From Tetrahymena thermophila SB210 (lineage: Eukaryota > Ciliophora > Oligohymenophorea > Hymenostomatida > Tetrahymenidae): DNA of 64,000 nt. Below, in pieces: positions 1 to 12,282 of this stretch. How positions within the stretch are numbered: position 1 is the stretch's first letter; every line of letters begins with the position of its first letter. Both the position numbers and the translations under genes were made by a program. The stretch covers positions 124,001 through 188,000 of the forward strand of contig NW_002476086.1 of the NCBI RefSeq assembly GCF_000189635.1, given 5' to 3'. The notes beneath the pieces are model-generated. The model saw only the letters and a program-made list of their open reading frames with translations, did not search any database and had not been told where the DNA came from.

Positions 1-68
1 CTCTATTGAACTTTATAAAAATAAAAATATAAATATAATATATTGAACTATTTTATAATTAGTTCAAA

Positions 69-320
69 TCAAATTTTATTTTGCTAATTACTTGCAGGCG
101 ACTCTTAATTTTGTAATTCAGCTTTTGATGGAGCCTCATCTATTTTTACTGCTTTTTTATCTCCTTCTTTTTTGGATTTTTTAGTATCCACTGATTTATC
201 TGATTTAGAATCCTTTTTACTCTCTTTTTCTTTTTTATCAACAGATTTATCAGAGGACTTTTTCTTATCCTTTGAGTCCTTTGCATCTTTACTTTTATCT
301 TTTTCTTTGTCCTTTGGCAT
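69..320 (-). CDS. Small Lys-rich charged protein, 83 aa, unknown function
   Basis: The ATG lies at 320 on the minus strand and the frame runs to TGA at 69-71, passing TAA and TAG codons read as Gln. The protein starts MPKDKEKDKSKDAKDSKD and is almost entirely Lys, Asp, Ser and Glu for its first 60 residues. The C-terminal 20 residues are more mixed. No signal peptide, membrane segment or known domain is visible. Such compositions occur in intrinsically disordered nuclear or cytoskeletal proteins, but composition alone does not assign a function. No intron is needed. The gene is isolated; its neighbour on the right is on the opposite strand and more than 1.2 kb away. Confidence 0.6.
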
Positions 321-1588
321 TTTTAATAACTTTTATTAAGTGAATATATCTTTTTAAGTGTTTTCTTTAAATAAAGGAAAGATTGATTACTAATATTTTA
401 AATTAATATTTACTGTCAAATTTAATATTCTTGTAAAGATAAGCAAATAAATAAAATAAATAAATTATTTATTTCATAAAATCAAAATCAAAAATTTATT
501 CAATCAGCTGGATTGAAAATTAAATAAGATTTCAAAATTGTATGATCTATCCCTAAACTTTATAATCATTCATTAAATATCATTTAAGATTATTTAAATT
601 CAATAAAATTAATCATTAAATTTTCAAAGAATTGTGAAATACATTTTAGAAGCTAAATCATCTTTTTCTAATAATATTTATTTTAAACAATTTAGAAAAA
701 ATAAAACATAAAAAAACATCCATCTTTAATTAAATAAATTCAGTAATAAATTTTTACTATAAATTTGAATAAAAAAAACATTTCTAATTTGGAAAATGGT
801 TATTTATAATAAAATTAATAGTAGCATAACTTTTATCAAAATAGAATATTTGTAAATTTATAATTAAAAAAAATCAATTAATGTTAATATTTATTTTATA
901 AAAATAATTTTTTACTTAATTTAACAAAAAATTAAATTATTATTTTACCAAATGTATAATGAATGATATATTTTGCATGAATTCAAAATTTTAAATGGTA
1001 TTATTAATTGATATTTTTTACATATATAAATTCGATATTTATTATTTATTGAAAAGTAATATTTAGTTTTTTTTAGATTTCATAAAATAATTTAATAATT
1101 CTACATATTTTCTAAAAATTTATTTTACAAAATTAAAAAATAAATGGTTTTATTTTTACTTAATTTAATAATAATTAGATGTTTTTAAAATTTTAAATCA
1201 ATAAGTTTGACTGCTGATAATAATGAATCTAAAAAATTGAAAAGCTTTGAATAATATTAATTTTCTAAAAATTTGATTACCTATTTAATTCAAATTGAGA
1301 ATATTAAAGCAATTATATCTCTAGTATTTAGAAAGTTGTTAAATTTGAATTCTAGCATAATTTTCAACGATATAAAAATGAAATTTTTATTGATTTGTTA
1401 ATATTTGCAAATCCAAACATATGTAAATAAATCATTACTAATGATATATTATTAATTATCAAATTATTATTTTTTTTTCATTTGCTTTGAATTTCAAAAT
1501 AGAAGCTCTTTAAATTTTGTAAACTATATATACATTTTAGAACACATTAAAGATTTTTATTAAAAATTAAGAAAGAGCATAAATACAA
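321..1588. other. AT-rich intergenic spacer
   Basis: This is a divergent spacer of about 1.27 kb between a minus-strand and a plus-strand gene. It is dominated by A/T runs. I see no coding frame, RNA gene or repeat array in it. It must contain both promoters, but no motif stands out. Confidence 0.6.
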
Positions 1589-4500
1589 ATGAAGAGCTCT
1601 ACAAAATCTTCTTGCTTCAATGAATTGAATAATGCTCTAAAGGCAATTAAAAAGAATCAATAGCCTTAAAAGCTTTAACAATAAAATACTCTAAATAATT
1701 TATTTAATAGATCCTCTTCTTAGGCTTCCAATGTTCTTCTCACTTAAACATCTTAGAGTACTCAATAAAATATTGATATATTTTCTTAAAGAAATTCAAA
1801 TGCAAATCTCAAGCTCTAATTAAACGCTTCTAACAAATTAGAAAAAAAATCATCTAATGAAGTAATAAGAACATCTTATGCTGATTGTAGAAAATCTCCA
1901 TAGATTTCTTCGCCAAGAATTAAGGAAAGAAGTGACAAAGTATTATGTTAAACAAGCGGCCGTAAAAGCTAATATTTAAATAATAGTAATTTAAGTGGTA
2001 ATAACACTAGTGCGCATAATTCAAGATAAGTTGTAGGATAAATAAAAATTTCATTGTCTAAATCTTAATCAAAAAAAAATATATGTCAACAAATAGAAGG
2101 ATAAAAAGAAGCAAGTTCTCAAAATTTTAGATATGTGGATTAAAATATTGCAAAGAATGTTAAAACTGAAGCAAGTAAATTAAGTAGGACCCAAAGTAAG
2201 GCAAAATTGATTAGTCCTGATAAGAAAAATCTGAGGTCTTAGGAAAAAAATAATTAAAGCAGTAAGAAAAATAGTTAATTTATTGCTTAAAAAAGGCAAT
2301 TAGAACCTAGCCAAGAAAGTGATAGAAATGGACTAAATTTGAGTTGCGAAGAAGACAATTATCACTTTAACAATAAAGAAAATTTTCATGAAAATATACA
2401 GTCATTATCTCACTTGATGAAGTAGAATCCATAAAAGAAGGTAGATGACTAAATAGTACTTTTAGATTCACTTAATAAGAAAAGAGATTCTTAAAAATTT
2501 AACCAAAGTATCTAATAAGCTTTACTAAAGAAGAGGAGTGAAGGATTGTTAGAAAATAAAATTCCAAATTTGATGGCTTAAATTTAATAATAAAATTAGC
2601 AAGAAAAATGTGATAGTTAAGGAAGTTTTAACAAAAATAATAAAGCATAGCAAAACAGTATACATAACATTTTAAATAGAGCAAAATCTTAAGAAAAAAT
2701 TTAATTTAATAATAATTAAGATTAAAATTCTGCTCCTTACAGCAACAGCAATGTATAGGAACCTCATTCAATTAATTCTTAATCATAATCTTCTATGGCA
2801 ATTATGATGATGATTCTTAATTCGTCAAACAGTGCAAAGACAATTAACAATGCTGCATAATTGAATAATAACAATCAGATCACAACAAAGACAATGCAGA
2901 AGAGCAACTCTAAATCAAGTCTGCATTCATAGAAAAATTTAGGTTAATCGAATTCAAAAAGTATTTTAAACTAAGTAAAATAATCAATGAGTTCATCTAA
3001 TTAAAATACATAAGCTTCAAATAATTCTTAGCATAAGCAGAGTAGTTCTATTTCTTACTTGAAATCTAATTGCAGCAACACAGGAAATCTTTCTAAATCT
3101 AATTCAAGTCTAATTAAAAATAATTAGCTTAATTATAGTAGAGGTATCAGTGAGACTCTGAATGATAACACTCATATATTGTTAACAGATCATAGCTTTA
3201 CAAACACTAGTAATAACAACTAAAATGTTTTAAAGTATATTTAATAATAACAACAATAAATCTTGAATAACTAGAACACTACTGCTAATAGTTTATATAG
3301 AGTAGCTAGTAGCTCAAATTTTGGTGGAAAAGCAAATTAAGCAGTCTCTAACGATAATCTTGAACAATAAATTTAAGAAAACATGAGCCATTAACTTAAC
3401 CAATAAAATTTGTTAGCTTAAAATAGTTTCAGTTCTCCACAAAATACTTAAAATAATTTGAATGGAGATCAAGTCTAGAAATTATGTATTGATGATTATA
3501 GAAAGTAAACAAATCTTTCAACAAATAAAGTCAGGAACAGCGAACATTAAATGATGCAGTAGCCTTAAAAAAGTTATTTAGATTTACTTAACAGATAAAA
3601 TGCTAACAACATATAGTTATAAAGTAATGTTTCCAATCAAAATTTAAATAAATGTCAAAGTAGCTCTAATATTAATCAAATACTGAATTCTTAAAGTGAT
3701 TTCATAGATTAGAACGTTAATAGTCTCCTTAAAATGCCTATTAACAATTTTTAAGCTGATTTAAAAACTGAATAATCATCAGTCTAGCTTGCTAGTTCTT
3801 CTACATAGAAAAGAGTCCTTAATTCTTCATTTAATAAAATAAACACTTCTATTAATTCAATTTAATAACCCCAATAAAATTAATAAAATTTACAATATCA
3901 ATAAACTTAAAAATAAAGTAATAATATAACTAGTCCTCAATCAAAATATTAAGTAATTTCAAATCAAACAGAGTCTTCATTCTCGCAGACACAGTAACAA
4001 CCTACATTTTTAGTAGCTTAAGGATTAAATGGAGGAAACTAAAATGGAGTTAGTAACAATTAAAATGTTCTGATTTCTCAGTATGTATAAAGTTATAATG
4101 CAAATAGAACAAATACTTAATAATCTGAAACCAATTTCACTTTTCAAAATAACTCGTAGAATCCAGCAACTTCAGTTGCTCAATAGCATTAAAATTATGA
4201 ACAAGATTTTACTTATTAAGCTGAAGAAGAATAAATGTATATAAAGCTTAATAACATAACAAATGCTCAATAAATAAACTAGATTCAATAATAAGATAAG
4301 TATGCAACTTCTTGTTTTTAAGGAAATAACTAAGAGGAAGAGTAGTCAATTGAAACTATTTAGAGGAGGTGCTCATAACCAATTCAACAGTAACAAAAAG
4401 GCTAGAATATAGTAAGTTAAAACTAAAAGCCTTTTTCAGTGCTGTTCAATAATTTATTTAGCAATAAGAATGTTAACTAAAAATAAAACAATTCTGAAGA

Positions 4501-5320
4501 AAGGAACTAAACCTAAAATTAAAATAAAAATATTAATTAAATAAAAAGGAAAAATAGTAACAGCTTAGTTTCATACAACACTAATCTAATTAATTTGACT
4601 AATAATGCTATAAAACCAAATCCAAAAACAGAAAGCTCACCTACTGATAACAAACAAGAAAATAAAAATGAAATTACTTAAAGCAGTACAAACTAAGGAT
4701 ACATCAATAGTCTTATAATTTAAAGAAATTCTTAGGGAATATTACCACAAGAAGTCAAGGAAAAGTATAAATATAAAAGAACACCTAGTCTAACACAATT
4801 TAATTTTTGTAATTAATAATCTAATTTATAAATCTAACCATTATCTAATAAAAACACTTCCTTTGAAGGTTTTAATTTTAATATAAAAAATTGTCAACAA
4901 AGTTAATAGCAGTAAATTAGTTTGTTTTAAGATGCAATTGACTTAAATATATAGAACTAACAATATTAAAAAGATCAATAAAGTTCGGAAGAATAAAATC
5001 ATAATAATTAACTTACTAAAATAGATTAAAAATAATCCAATTAAAATTAGAATGGACAAACTGAGTTACAAAAGTAAATGCAAGTAATTTATGATAAAAT
5101 GAAATAAAAATTGATACACTACAAGTCAGTAGAGTAGAAATGGAATAATGAAAAAATAACTCTCTTGAGTTAAGTAGAATCTTTATAAAATCAAGTTAAC
5201 TTTCTTATTGAAGAAAATAGTTTGTATAAAAGAAGTGTGGTTACATATAATAACTAGAATGAAAAACAACAAACAAATTCTATCTACTCTTCTATAGATG
5301 CAATATTTCAAAATTTCTGA
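1589..5320 (+). CDS. Large Asn/Gln/Ser-rich (prion-like) protein with C-terminal coiled coil, 1243 aa
   Basis: One uninterrupted frame of 1244 codons runs from ATG at 1589 to TGA at 5318-5320. It contains well over a hundred in-frame TAA/TAG codons, so it is coding only under the ciliate code. Almost the whole protein is low complexity: Asn, Gln and Ser with scattered Lys. A less biased patch near residue 1055 contains LPQEVKEKYKYKRTPSLTQF. The last 100 residues lose the bias and look like a coiled coil (ELQKQMQVIYDKMKQKL, then a heptad-like stretch with VEQKW and VNFLIEENSLY). No enzyme motif, signal peptide or membrane segment is visible. The family is not recognised. Q/N-rich proteins of this kind can be scaffolds or aggregation-prone regulators, but that is inference from composition. 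Confidence 0.75.
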
Positions 5321-5992
5321 GAGTTCTTCATAATTTTTTTCTTATATTAATAAATAATTAATTTATATAAAAAAAATAATGAGTTTAAAATCAATTTATA
5401 TAATAAATGTTTTTATTTTTTGTATAATTTATTAACAAAAATTTTCTTTTAAATTATTTTGTCAATATGAAATTACTTAATAAAATAAAATATACTAATG
5501 TAAAGACTTATAAAATATCAAAAGATTTTATTTTAGAGTTAATTGCTAAAAAAATTATATTTTAATAGCTTGTTAATAAATTAAAATAAAAATAAGTAAA
5601 ATAATTTTTTGTATGTATTTTGTTTATAAATTGTATTGATATTTAAACAATTATGTATAAAATATTATATTTTTTCTTAAAAAAATATTTATTAATATGG
5701 GTAAGAGTAATTAATTAATTCATTCATTTTTACTTTCAAAAGAATTTTGTGTTAATTAATGATAATGATTTTCATATAAATTTAACCGGTTTATTTGGAG
5801 AAATATTTATCTTTTAAAATCTATGAGTGTTTGAATTTATTTAAAAACTTTCATTATATAGAATATTATTTTATTAATTTGATGTTTGTACTTAACCTAA
5901 TCATAAAAATTTAAATTTGGTAAATAAATCTTAATTAGTTTTTAATTAACATTAAAAAAATCATTAAAAAAAAAGTAAACTATTTAAAATAA
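5321..5992. other. AT-rich intergenic spacer
   Basis: About 670 bases of AT-rich DNA between two plus-strand genes. I see no coding frame or structured element. Confidence 0.55.
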
Positions 5993-7410
5993 ATGAAAAT
6001 ATTTGAAAGAGTATAAATTATTTTTATAAAATGAATATTTTTAATAGAAATATTTCTTATTTAATATAAAAAGAAAAAAGAACCTGAAGAGTCTGAGACA
6101 GTAAAAATCATAAATTTTGGGTAGCAACTTATCAAAAATAATAAAAAATAAAAAAGTTTTTTAAACAATATAGATCTAAGAATAAATGTTATAGTTAAAT
6201 ATAATGGTTACAAAATATCCCAGAAAATTAGCATTAATTGATAAATCAGTTATATCTTTTCTTAAAGTAAATTTTATAAATTAAAATTAAATAAATAGTT
6301 TTTTAGTTAAAATTATATAGGTGGATTAGAAGAAGAGCTAGGAAAAGATTTGCTATAAGTATTTAACTTAAGAGTTTTACATATTAGATTAGGGTATTGA
6401 TTAAATTATTTTATATAAACTTTATAGACTCAATTTTTTACAAATTTAGAAATACTTAAATGAAAGATAAAGGATTAACTATATTAGCTTCGTATATTGC
6501 TAATCTTACAAAACTTAAAAGTTTATCTGTCTCAATATGGTAAAATATTTGTTTATTTTATTTTATTATAAATATTTTGTTATTAAAGGGGGAATTAAAT
6601 AGGACAAATTGGTATTTCTAAGTTTGCTGAATAAATAGCAAAATTAGTTTCACTTAACCAAATCGAGATATTTCTAGGGTAATTAATTTAAAATAATCTT
6701 TAAGCTAAATTATTCTATAATAAATTAAGTAATAACTAGTTATAAGATGAAGGATTGATTAAGTTAAGTGAAAAAATAGTTTTACTCGAAAATCTAACTA
6801 TACTATAATTATCACTTTGGTAATTAAATTTTAACATAATTAAGATTTCTAATTATATATATCAGGGATAATTAAATAAATGATCAAGGACTCATAAACC
6901 TTAGTTTAAACTTATAAAATATGAAATAATTATAAAGACTCTACTTGGACATTAGGTAGTCTTATTCATTTTTTAAATATTATACTAATTAAAATGTTAA
7001 TAGTTCAAACTCTATTACTGTAATTGGCATTTAGAAGCTAGGATAAACAATTTAAAGCTTGAAGAATCTTTATTTTTTGGAGTTGATAGCATAGTAATTA
7101 ATATAAAAGTATTACTTAAATAATTATTAATCTTAAATTTTAATTAAAAACTAAATTAGTGAAAATAAGTTGACATTAGATGGGAATTAGCAAATACTAA
7201 TGTTGCTGAGGAATGCTTCAAGTTTAAAATTTTTATCTCTCAATTTAGAGTATGATATTAATTTTCTATTTTAAAATACTGTTTTTAATAATATTTAACT
7301 CAAATAGTAATAGATTCGAAATTAACTCAGTAAACACAAAGCTTTATTCAAGTTTAAAAAAAGCTTTGAGATTAATTTATTTAAAAATTGAAGAAATTAA
7401 CAATTTTTGA
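5993..7410 (+). CDS. Leucine-rich-repeat protein, one repeat per 90-nt exon; 5' end uncertain
   Basis: Well supported exons are 6307-6393, 6450-6539, 6589-6678, 6730-6819, 6866-6955, 7004-7093, 7160-7249 and 7308-7410, ending in TGA at 7408-7410. All introns are 46-66 nt, GT to AG and phase 2. Six consecutive exons are exactly 90 nt, and each encodes one 30-residue repeat with a pattern like GNQIGQIG then Leu-rich, ending in motifs such as LTILQLSLW or LQRLYLDIR. The family pattern is that of ciliate cytosolic LRR proteins, which usually act in protein binding. The 5' part is uncertain: a plausible start is ATG 5993 with an exon near 6075 (frame containing VKIINFGQQLI), but I could not join this cleanly to exon 6307. 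No kinase or other catalytic domain is seen. Confidence 0.75.
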
Positions 7411-7653
7411 AAGCTTACAAGAAATAATATAAAATATTTCCATACATTTGTGTAAAAATAAACTAAAAAAAATACATAAATTTATTATAAAATTATATTG
7501 TTGATATTTTTTATTTTAGCTTTTTTAGCTGTTTTTATAAAATTTTTTTACTTGTCATTTAGTTTAAATTAAACTATTTTGAAAAAATTGTCTTTGTGTT
7601 TGTTTTTATTTTCAAAAATATTTTCTTTTGGTATCAAGTTTTATTTTTTTATG

Positions 7654-7668
7654 AAAAAAAAAAAAAAA
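7654..7668 (-). terminator. RNA polymerase III terminator of tRNA-Tyr
   Basis: Fifteen consecutive A on the plus strand, so T15 on the minus strand, begin one base past the 3' end of the tRNA. This is a standard Pol III stop, longer than the minimum. Confidence 0.85.
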
Positions 7669-7669
7669 T

Positions 7670-7752
7670 CCGAACTCCCGGGTTCGAACCGGGGACCACC
7701 GGATGACTACAAACTTTACAGTCCGATGCTCTTCCAACTGAGCTAAGTTCGG
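7670..7752 (-). tRNA. tRNA-Tyr (anticodon GTA) with an 11-nt intron
   Basis: The minus strand folds as a full cloverleaf: acceptor CCGAACT with AGTTCGG, D stem GCTC with GAGC, anticodon stem TCGGA with TCCGG (one G-T pair), and T arm CCCGG-TTCGAAC-CCGGG. The loop between the anticodon stem strands is 18 nt instead of 7. Removing 11 nt (7705-7715) after the base 3' of the anticodon restores a normal loop with anticodon GTA at 7717-7719. Eukaryotic tRNA-Tyr genes commonly carry an intron at this position. CCA is not encoded. The intact gene is 83 nt. Confidence 0.95.
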
Positions 7753-8416
7753 TTCGTTGAAATTTAGATTTTAGAATAAATGATATGATTAATAAAATGA
7801 ATGACTAAATTATATAGTTGTAATTGAAAAAATAAATAAAAAAAGATGTATTTTGTAAGGATGAATTACTAATTATGCTAATTTTATTTCGATTGTGAAA
7901 CATTTTTTATACATTCTAGATTTGATTAAAAAGTTAAAGAAAATTAATTATTAGAATAAAAAATTATTTGATATTTTAAATAATCTTTATTTTGTTTTGA
8001 GTAAATGAATGATTAAGTATAAATCAGTAAATATTATGTTAATTAAAGCTGTTCAAATGAAAAATAAATAGATTTGTTTTCAAAATGAAAGATTATGCTA
8101 ATTATTTTGATCAGTTTCATATATCAATCAATCAATTAAACACCAAATAGCTGAATATAAAATAAGAAAGCACATACTATCGATTTATGTATTATTGCAT
8201 GAATGAATTGGAACATAAAAAGCAAGTAAAAATTGATCATCAAGAAATTTGGAATCAAGTATAGTTAAATAAAAAGATCATTAACAATAATTAAATAGAA
8301 AATCTAAAAGCTAACTAATTAGATAATAATAAAGAAAATAACTCTTCAAATAATAAATTCATTAATTAATTAATCGAATATCAAATCAATTAGCTTAGTT
8401 TAGATAAATAGGTACA
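7753..8416. other. Spacer with an upstream reading frame overlapping the next gene
   Basis: This is mostly AT-rich spacer. A frame of 137 codons starts at ATG 8199 and ends at TGA 8610-8612, so it overlaps the first exon of the downstream gene in another frame. Its first 70 codons are Gln/Asn/Lys-rich and look codon-like. Beyond 8417 it is likely only a shadow of the real exon. It may be 5' UTR with an upstream ORF or an unrecognised small gene. Confidence 0.4.
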
Positions 8417-11400
8417 ATGCAAAATAACAACAACAATCATCCATATTACAGAAGCGAAGTTAATTACGATGGCAACGGCCAGACTAACTATGAAGCCAAT
8501 TAGCATTAGAAAAATCGTCCTTCAACTGCTTAATCAGCACTCAGCCATTCAAAGTCAGCTTCACAATTCCCATTTTTATACAGAAATTAGCAGCCAAAGG
8601 TAAAAGATTTGAGGACCCAAGAAGAAAAAGATGCAGCAATCAAGCATCTTATTTCACCTACTAAGTCTCTATAGTTGCGTTCAGAAATTGTTAAAAAATC
8701 TAAAAACTAATAAAAAATGATGGAACTAAAGAACTCAAGGTATAATTTATTATATTTTACTAAAGTGTTTGAATAAAAAATGCATGAATTTTTGATCTGT
8801 CTGTTTATAAATTAGCCAGTGATAATTATAAATTAACAATATAGCAAATCTTTTTTCATCTTTTATATTGAAGTAACCATAATTAAATATATAATAGAGT
8901 TTTAGACAATCATTTTTTGCATAATATACACAGTTGTGCATGGATATCTCCTGGTCTCTTTAGAAGAATGTAAATAATTAATAATGTGTTTATTTGATAT
9001 TTAAAATTTTTTAAATTTTAAAACTTATAATTTTAAGATGTAGCATTTTAACTTTGTAAATATTAGCTATTAGAAGCAAAATTATAAATATTACTTAAAT
9101 AAGGATTTCAAAATTAACATTAAGTTTGATTTTTGAATTTAAATAGGAAATATGAATCAGATGACACTGGTTTAGCTATTACATTCCCAGATAACGCATA
9201 TGAAGTTAAATTAAATTAAGATAGATAGGAAGTATAAAAAATGCAAAAGGATGGAATCAGAAATTGGGGTGAATATGAAAAAATTAGGGATGGAGAGTTT
9301 ATTGTGACTATTGAATATTGGTAAAATAATGTTTTATTTGAAATAAAAATTAACATTAAATTGTGTTAATTTTTTCTAAATTAATTTTTAATAATTTTGT
9401 ATTTATTCTTTAGTACCAATTGCCATGAGCACCAAGGCACTACTCGTCATGATGAAAAGAAATATGAATATATTGCATAAAACCTCAAAAAAGAAATCTT
9501 AAGACATTACCCTGTAATTAAAGTCTATATGAAACCTTTGATAACAGAAAATTAAGACCATTCAATTGAAAATCTTTATGCTAGATCTCGTTTAGGAGCT
9601 ATGGAAGTATAGATTTGTTCTAATAAAAATGGAAGAATTACGAAGAACATACTTTTTTCTAAGCTTAAAACAAAGACCTGGCCCTCAACGCTCAGTGTCT
9701 TGAATGAAATTAGAAAATATATGGGAACTTGTACTTTAACAATATAGCTTATTCATGAATTTATTGATCCTCAAAGCCTTCGCGATGATTAAAAACGTAC
9801 TTCAGAAAATAAACTTTTCAATGTAGAAGTTATATTAAGACCTTACCGTAAAATTAACCAAAGTGGTTATACATAGCAACAAAATTAAAATTCATATGTT
9901 AATCCTTAGTAAAGTTAGACTTTAGATCCTGATAGATCATGTAATTAATATTAATAACTTCAAGAATTTAAATTGATAAATATTTCATTTAAAAGAAATA
10001 GGAGGGTCAAGAGTAACGGGATTCGATGGTACCATGTCAAAGAGTAGGCCAAATAGCGCATTATTTAGATCAAGTGTTAGGCCTTTAAGTGCTTAAAGTG
10101 CTTATACAGTATAAAGTTATTCCCAATTACCTTAAAATGAAGGTTATCAAACTAATGGAAAAACTATTGAAATTAAAGAAAAAAGTTCAACTGAAGGAAT
10201 AGTAAACTTCAAAGACCTTCCTTTTGATGTATACAATATAGAAATCAAAGAAACTAACGACTTTAGAGCTTATAGAGATGTATTTCGAATATTTCACTAT
10301 TGATTCTTTAAAGTGATTTTTTTTTTTTTAATAGAGAATAGATATTTTTAAGAAATGGAAAGAGGAGTCCCAATAGGATGGAATTATTTTAGAAGAAATA
10401 CATTTATAGCCTGTGGAATATACTTTCGCTAAATTTATTCTTGAATTTGAGCCTAATTCTTAGGTTAAAGGCTCTACTGAAGCTATAATAAGAATATGTA
10501 AGGAAGGTGATGAAGAAAATGAATTAGAAGGTAAATTTAAAATAAGCATTTAGAATTTTTTTTGAATTTATTTATGAAATTTTAGGTAGAATAGCTAAAG
10601 TTTTTGAAGTTACATTAGATCCAGGTAAATATAGAGTAGTAGTTGAGCATCCAGTGTATGGTACTATAGAAAAAGACCATACATTTTAATTTGGTAATTA
10701 GGAATTAAAGTTAGCTTTTGATTCTTCAAACATGTAAGCAAATTAGAGCTAGACGTATAATAAAAAGCAGACAAATAATAACACAAATCAGTAATAGCAA
10801 GGATTATAAAACTCCTCATTAAACAACAGAAATAATCGTCCAAGCTCTGCAAGACCTTAATCTGGCAATCTCAATCCAAAGAAAGAGCTTATAATTTAAA
10901 TTTATGAAGCAGGAAACTTCAGAAATAACATTTAAAACTGTAAAATTGAGGTGAAATATTTTTATTTGTTTAATTATAAAAAGATGAATTTTCAATATTA
11001 AATATTATTTAACATTAAAGATTAAAGATGAAGTAAAAGAAAAAATAGAAATGAGAACAAATGATGATGGAATATGTGTAATAAAATTAGACGGATTCAC
11101 TAAGGGTACCATAAAAATAGAACATGATGGTATTTACTTACTTAACTACTTAGATTAAAATTATTTTTTTTTGTTTATTAATTTATATATTAATTTGAAA
11201 TTAGATTTCCTCACAATTATGGAGGATTATGGTCCAACTACTATGAATATAAATAGTATGAAAGATTTATCTTTTCCTTTAATCAGAAAACCTGAAAAGG
11301 ATAGTGAAGTTAATTTGTTGATGCTTACTGATGCTGATAGAAAAATCATGACATTAAATGTCATTACTCCAGATGGCATCACTATAGCTCCTTCTAAAAA

Positions 11401-12282
11401 AGAAGCTGAAAAAGAGAAAAAAGAAGTTGTAATTAATGATGACCCAGAACAAAGAAGCTCAGTTATAAAAATATAAAAAATTAAATGTAAAAATTGACGA
11501 TTTGATAGTAAAAAAATGAAAATATTAAATTAATATTTTAATAATTTATTAGAAAAGGGAGTTTATAGAATTTTTGCAAAAGTACATGACATTAATTTAT
11601 TATCACCTTCCTCAGTAAAATTATATGTGATTACCTCTTCAACTAAAATGCACTTTATTGAAGTGCCTAAGAGCCATCCTTAGATAGTTAGAGGAAATGA
11701 TATATATTGGGATATTGGTGCTCTCTGTGTATCAAGTAATATATTATTTAATTTTATGTGTGAAATCAATTTAATTTGTAAAATTTTATAAATATTAGCT
11801 CCTGAATGGAAATTTATTGAAGTAAACTCAGTAAAATCTGATCCTGTTACTAAAGATTCTTATCTGTTGTAGTTGAAATAGATAACTGATTATATTAACA
11901 GCAAGGTTTAAAAGAATAAAGGAAAAGGAAGTGTTGATGTCCGCACATTATTTGGTAAATAATAATTTTTAAAAATTAATACTAATAAAAATAAAATTAA
12001 TTAGGTTTCCCTAAAGAAGAGAATCCTAAGGTTTTAAAAAATAATAATGATTACTTCGTTTCAAAGGAAAATATAGTCAATAATATAGATATCAACATAT
12101 TTGGTGGAACCAAAAACCCATTTACTGAGCATTTAATTAACTCTGCACTTCAATCAAATGGACTAGTAAGCTTGAACAAATTGAAATCTAAATTTGAAAG
12201 TAATTAATTCCCTGAAGGCATTGATTTTTATAATGATGGATCTGTTAAAGAAGTAAACTAAGAAGATGAAGAAGATGAATGA
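8417..12282 (+). CDS. SelW-like (Rdx fold) CxxC domain fused to Cna-B-like repeats, 955 aa, 11 exons
   Basis: Exons: 8417-8739, 9147-9320, 9414-9940, 10005-10279, 10335-10530, 10586-10950, 11021-11129, 11205-11486, 11553-11735, 11799-11954, 12005-12282. They sum to 956 codons with all phases matching. A low-complexity N terminus of about 110 residues is followed by a domain resembling the selenoprotein W/T/H redoxin fold: a beta strand VTIEYCTNC (CxxC, Cys in place of Sec), a helix KKYEYIAQNLKKEIL, then RLGAMEVQI and LFSKLKTKTWPS. The second half contains repeated beta-rich units such as EGIVNFKDLPFDVYNIEIKE and GVYRIFAKVHD, typical of Cna-B or carboxypeptidase-regulatory-like domains, and ends in an acidic tail. 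The first Cys codon is split by intron 2. Exon 4 uses the acceptor at 10003-10004 because the one at 10000-10001 would create a stop. The biological role is unknown; no signal peptide is seen. The upstream start is less certain. Confidence 0.8.

Noticed and set aside
8750-8941. Minus-strand open frame of 63 codons
   Set aside because: It lies entirely inside the 407-nt first intron of the Rdx-domain gene, has AT-driven composition (Tyr, Asn, Ile, Phe, Lys) and no recognisable motif.
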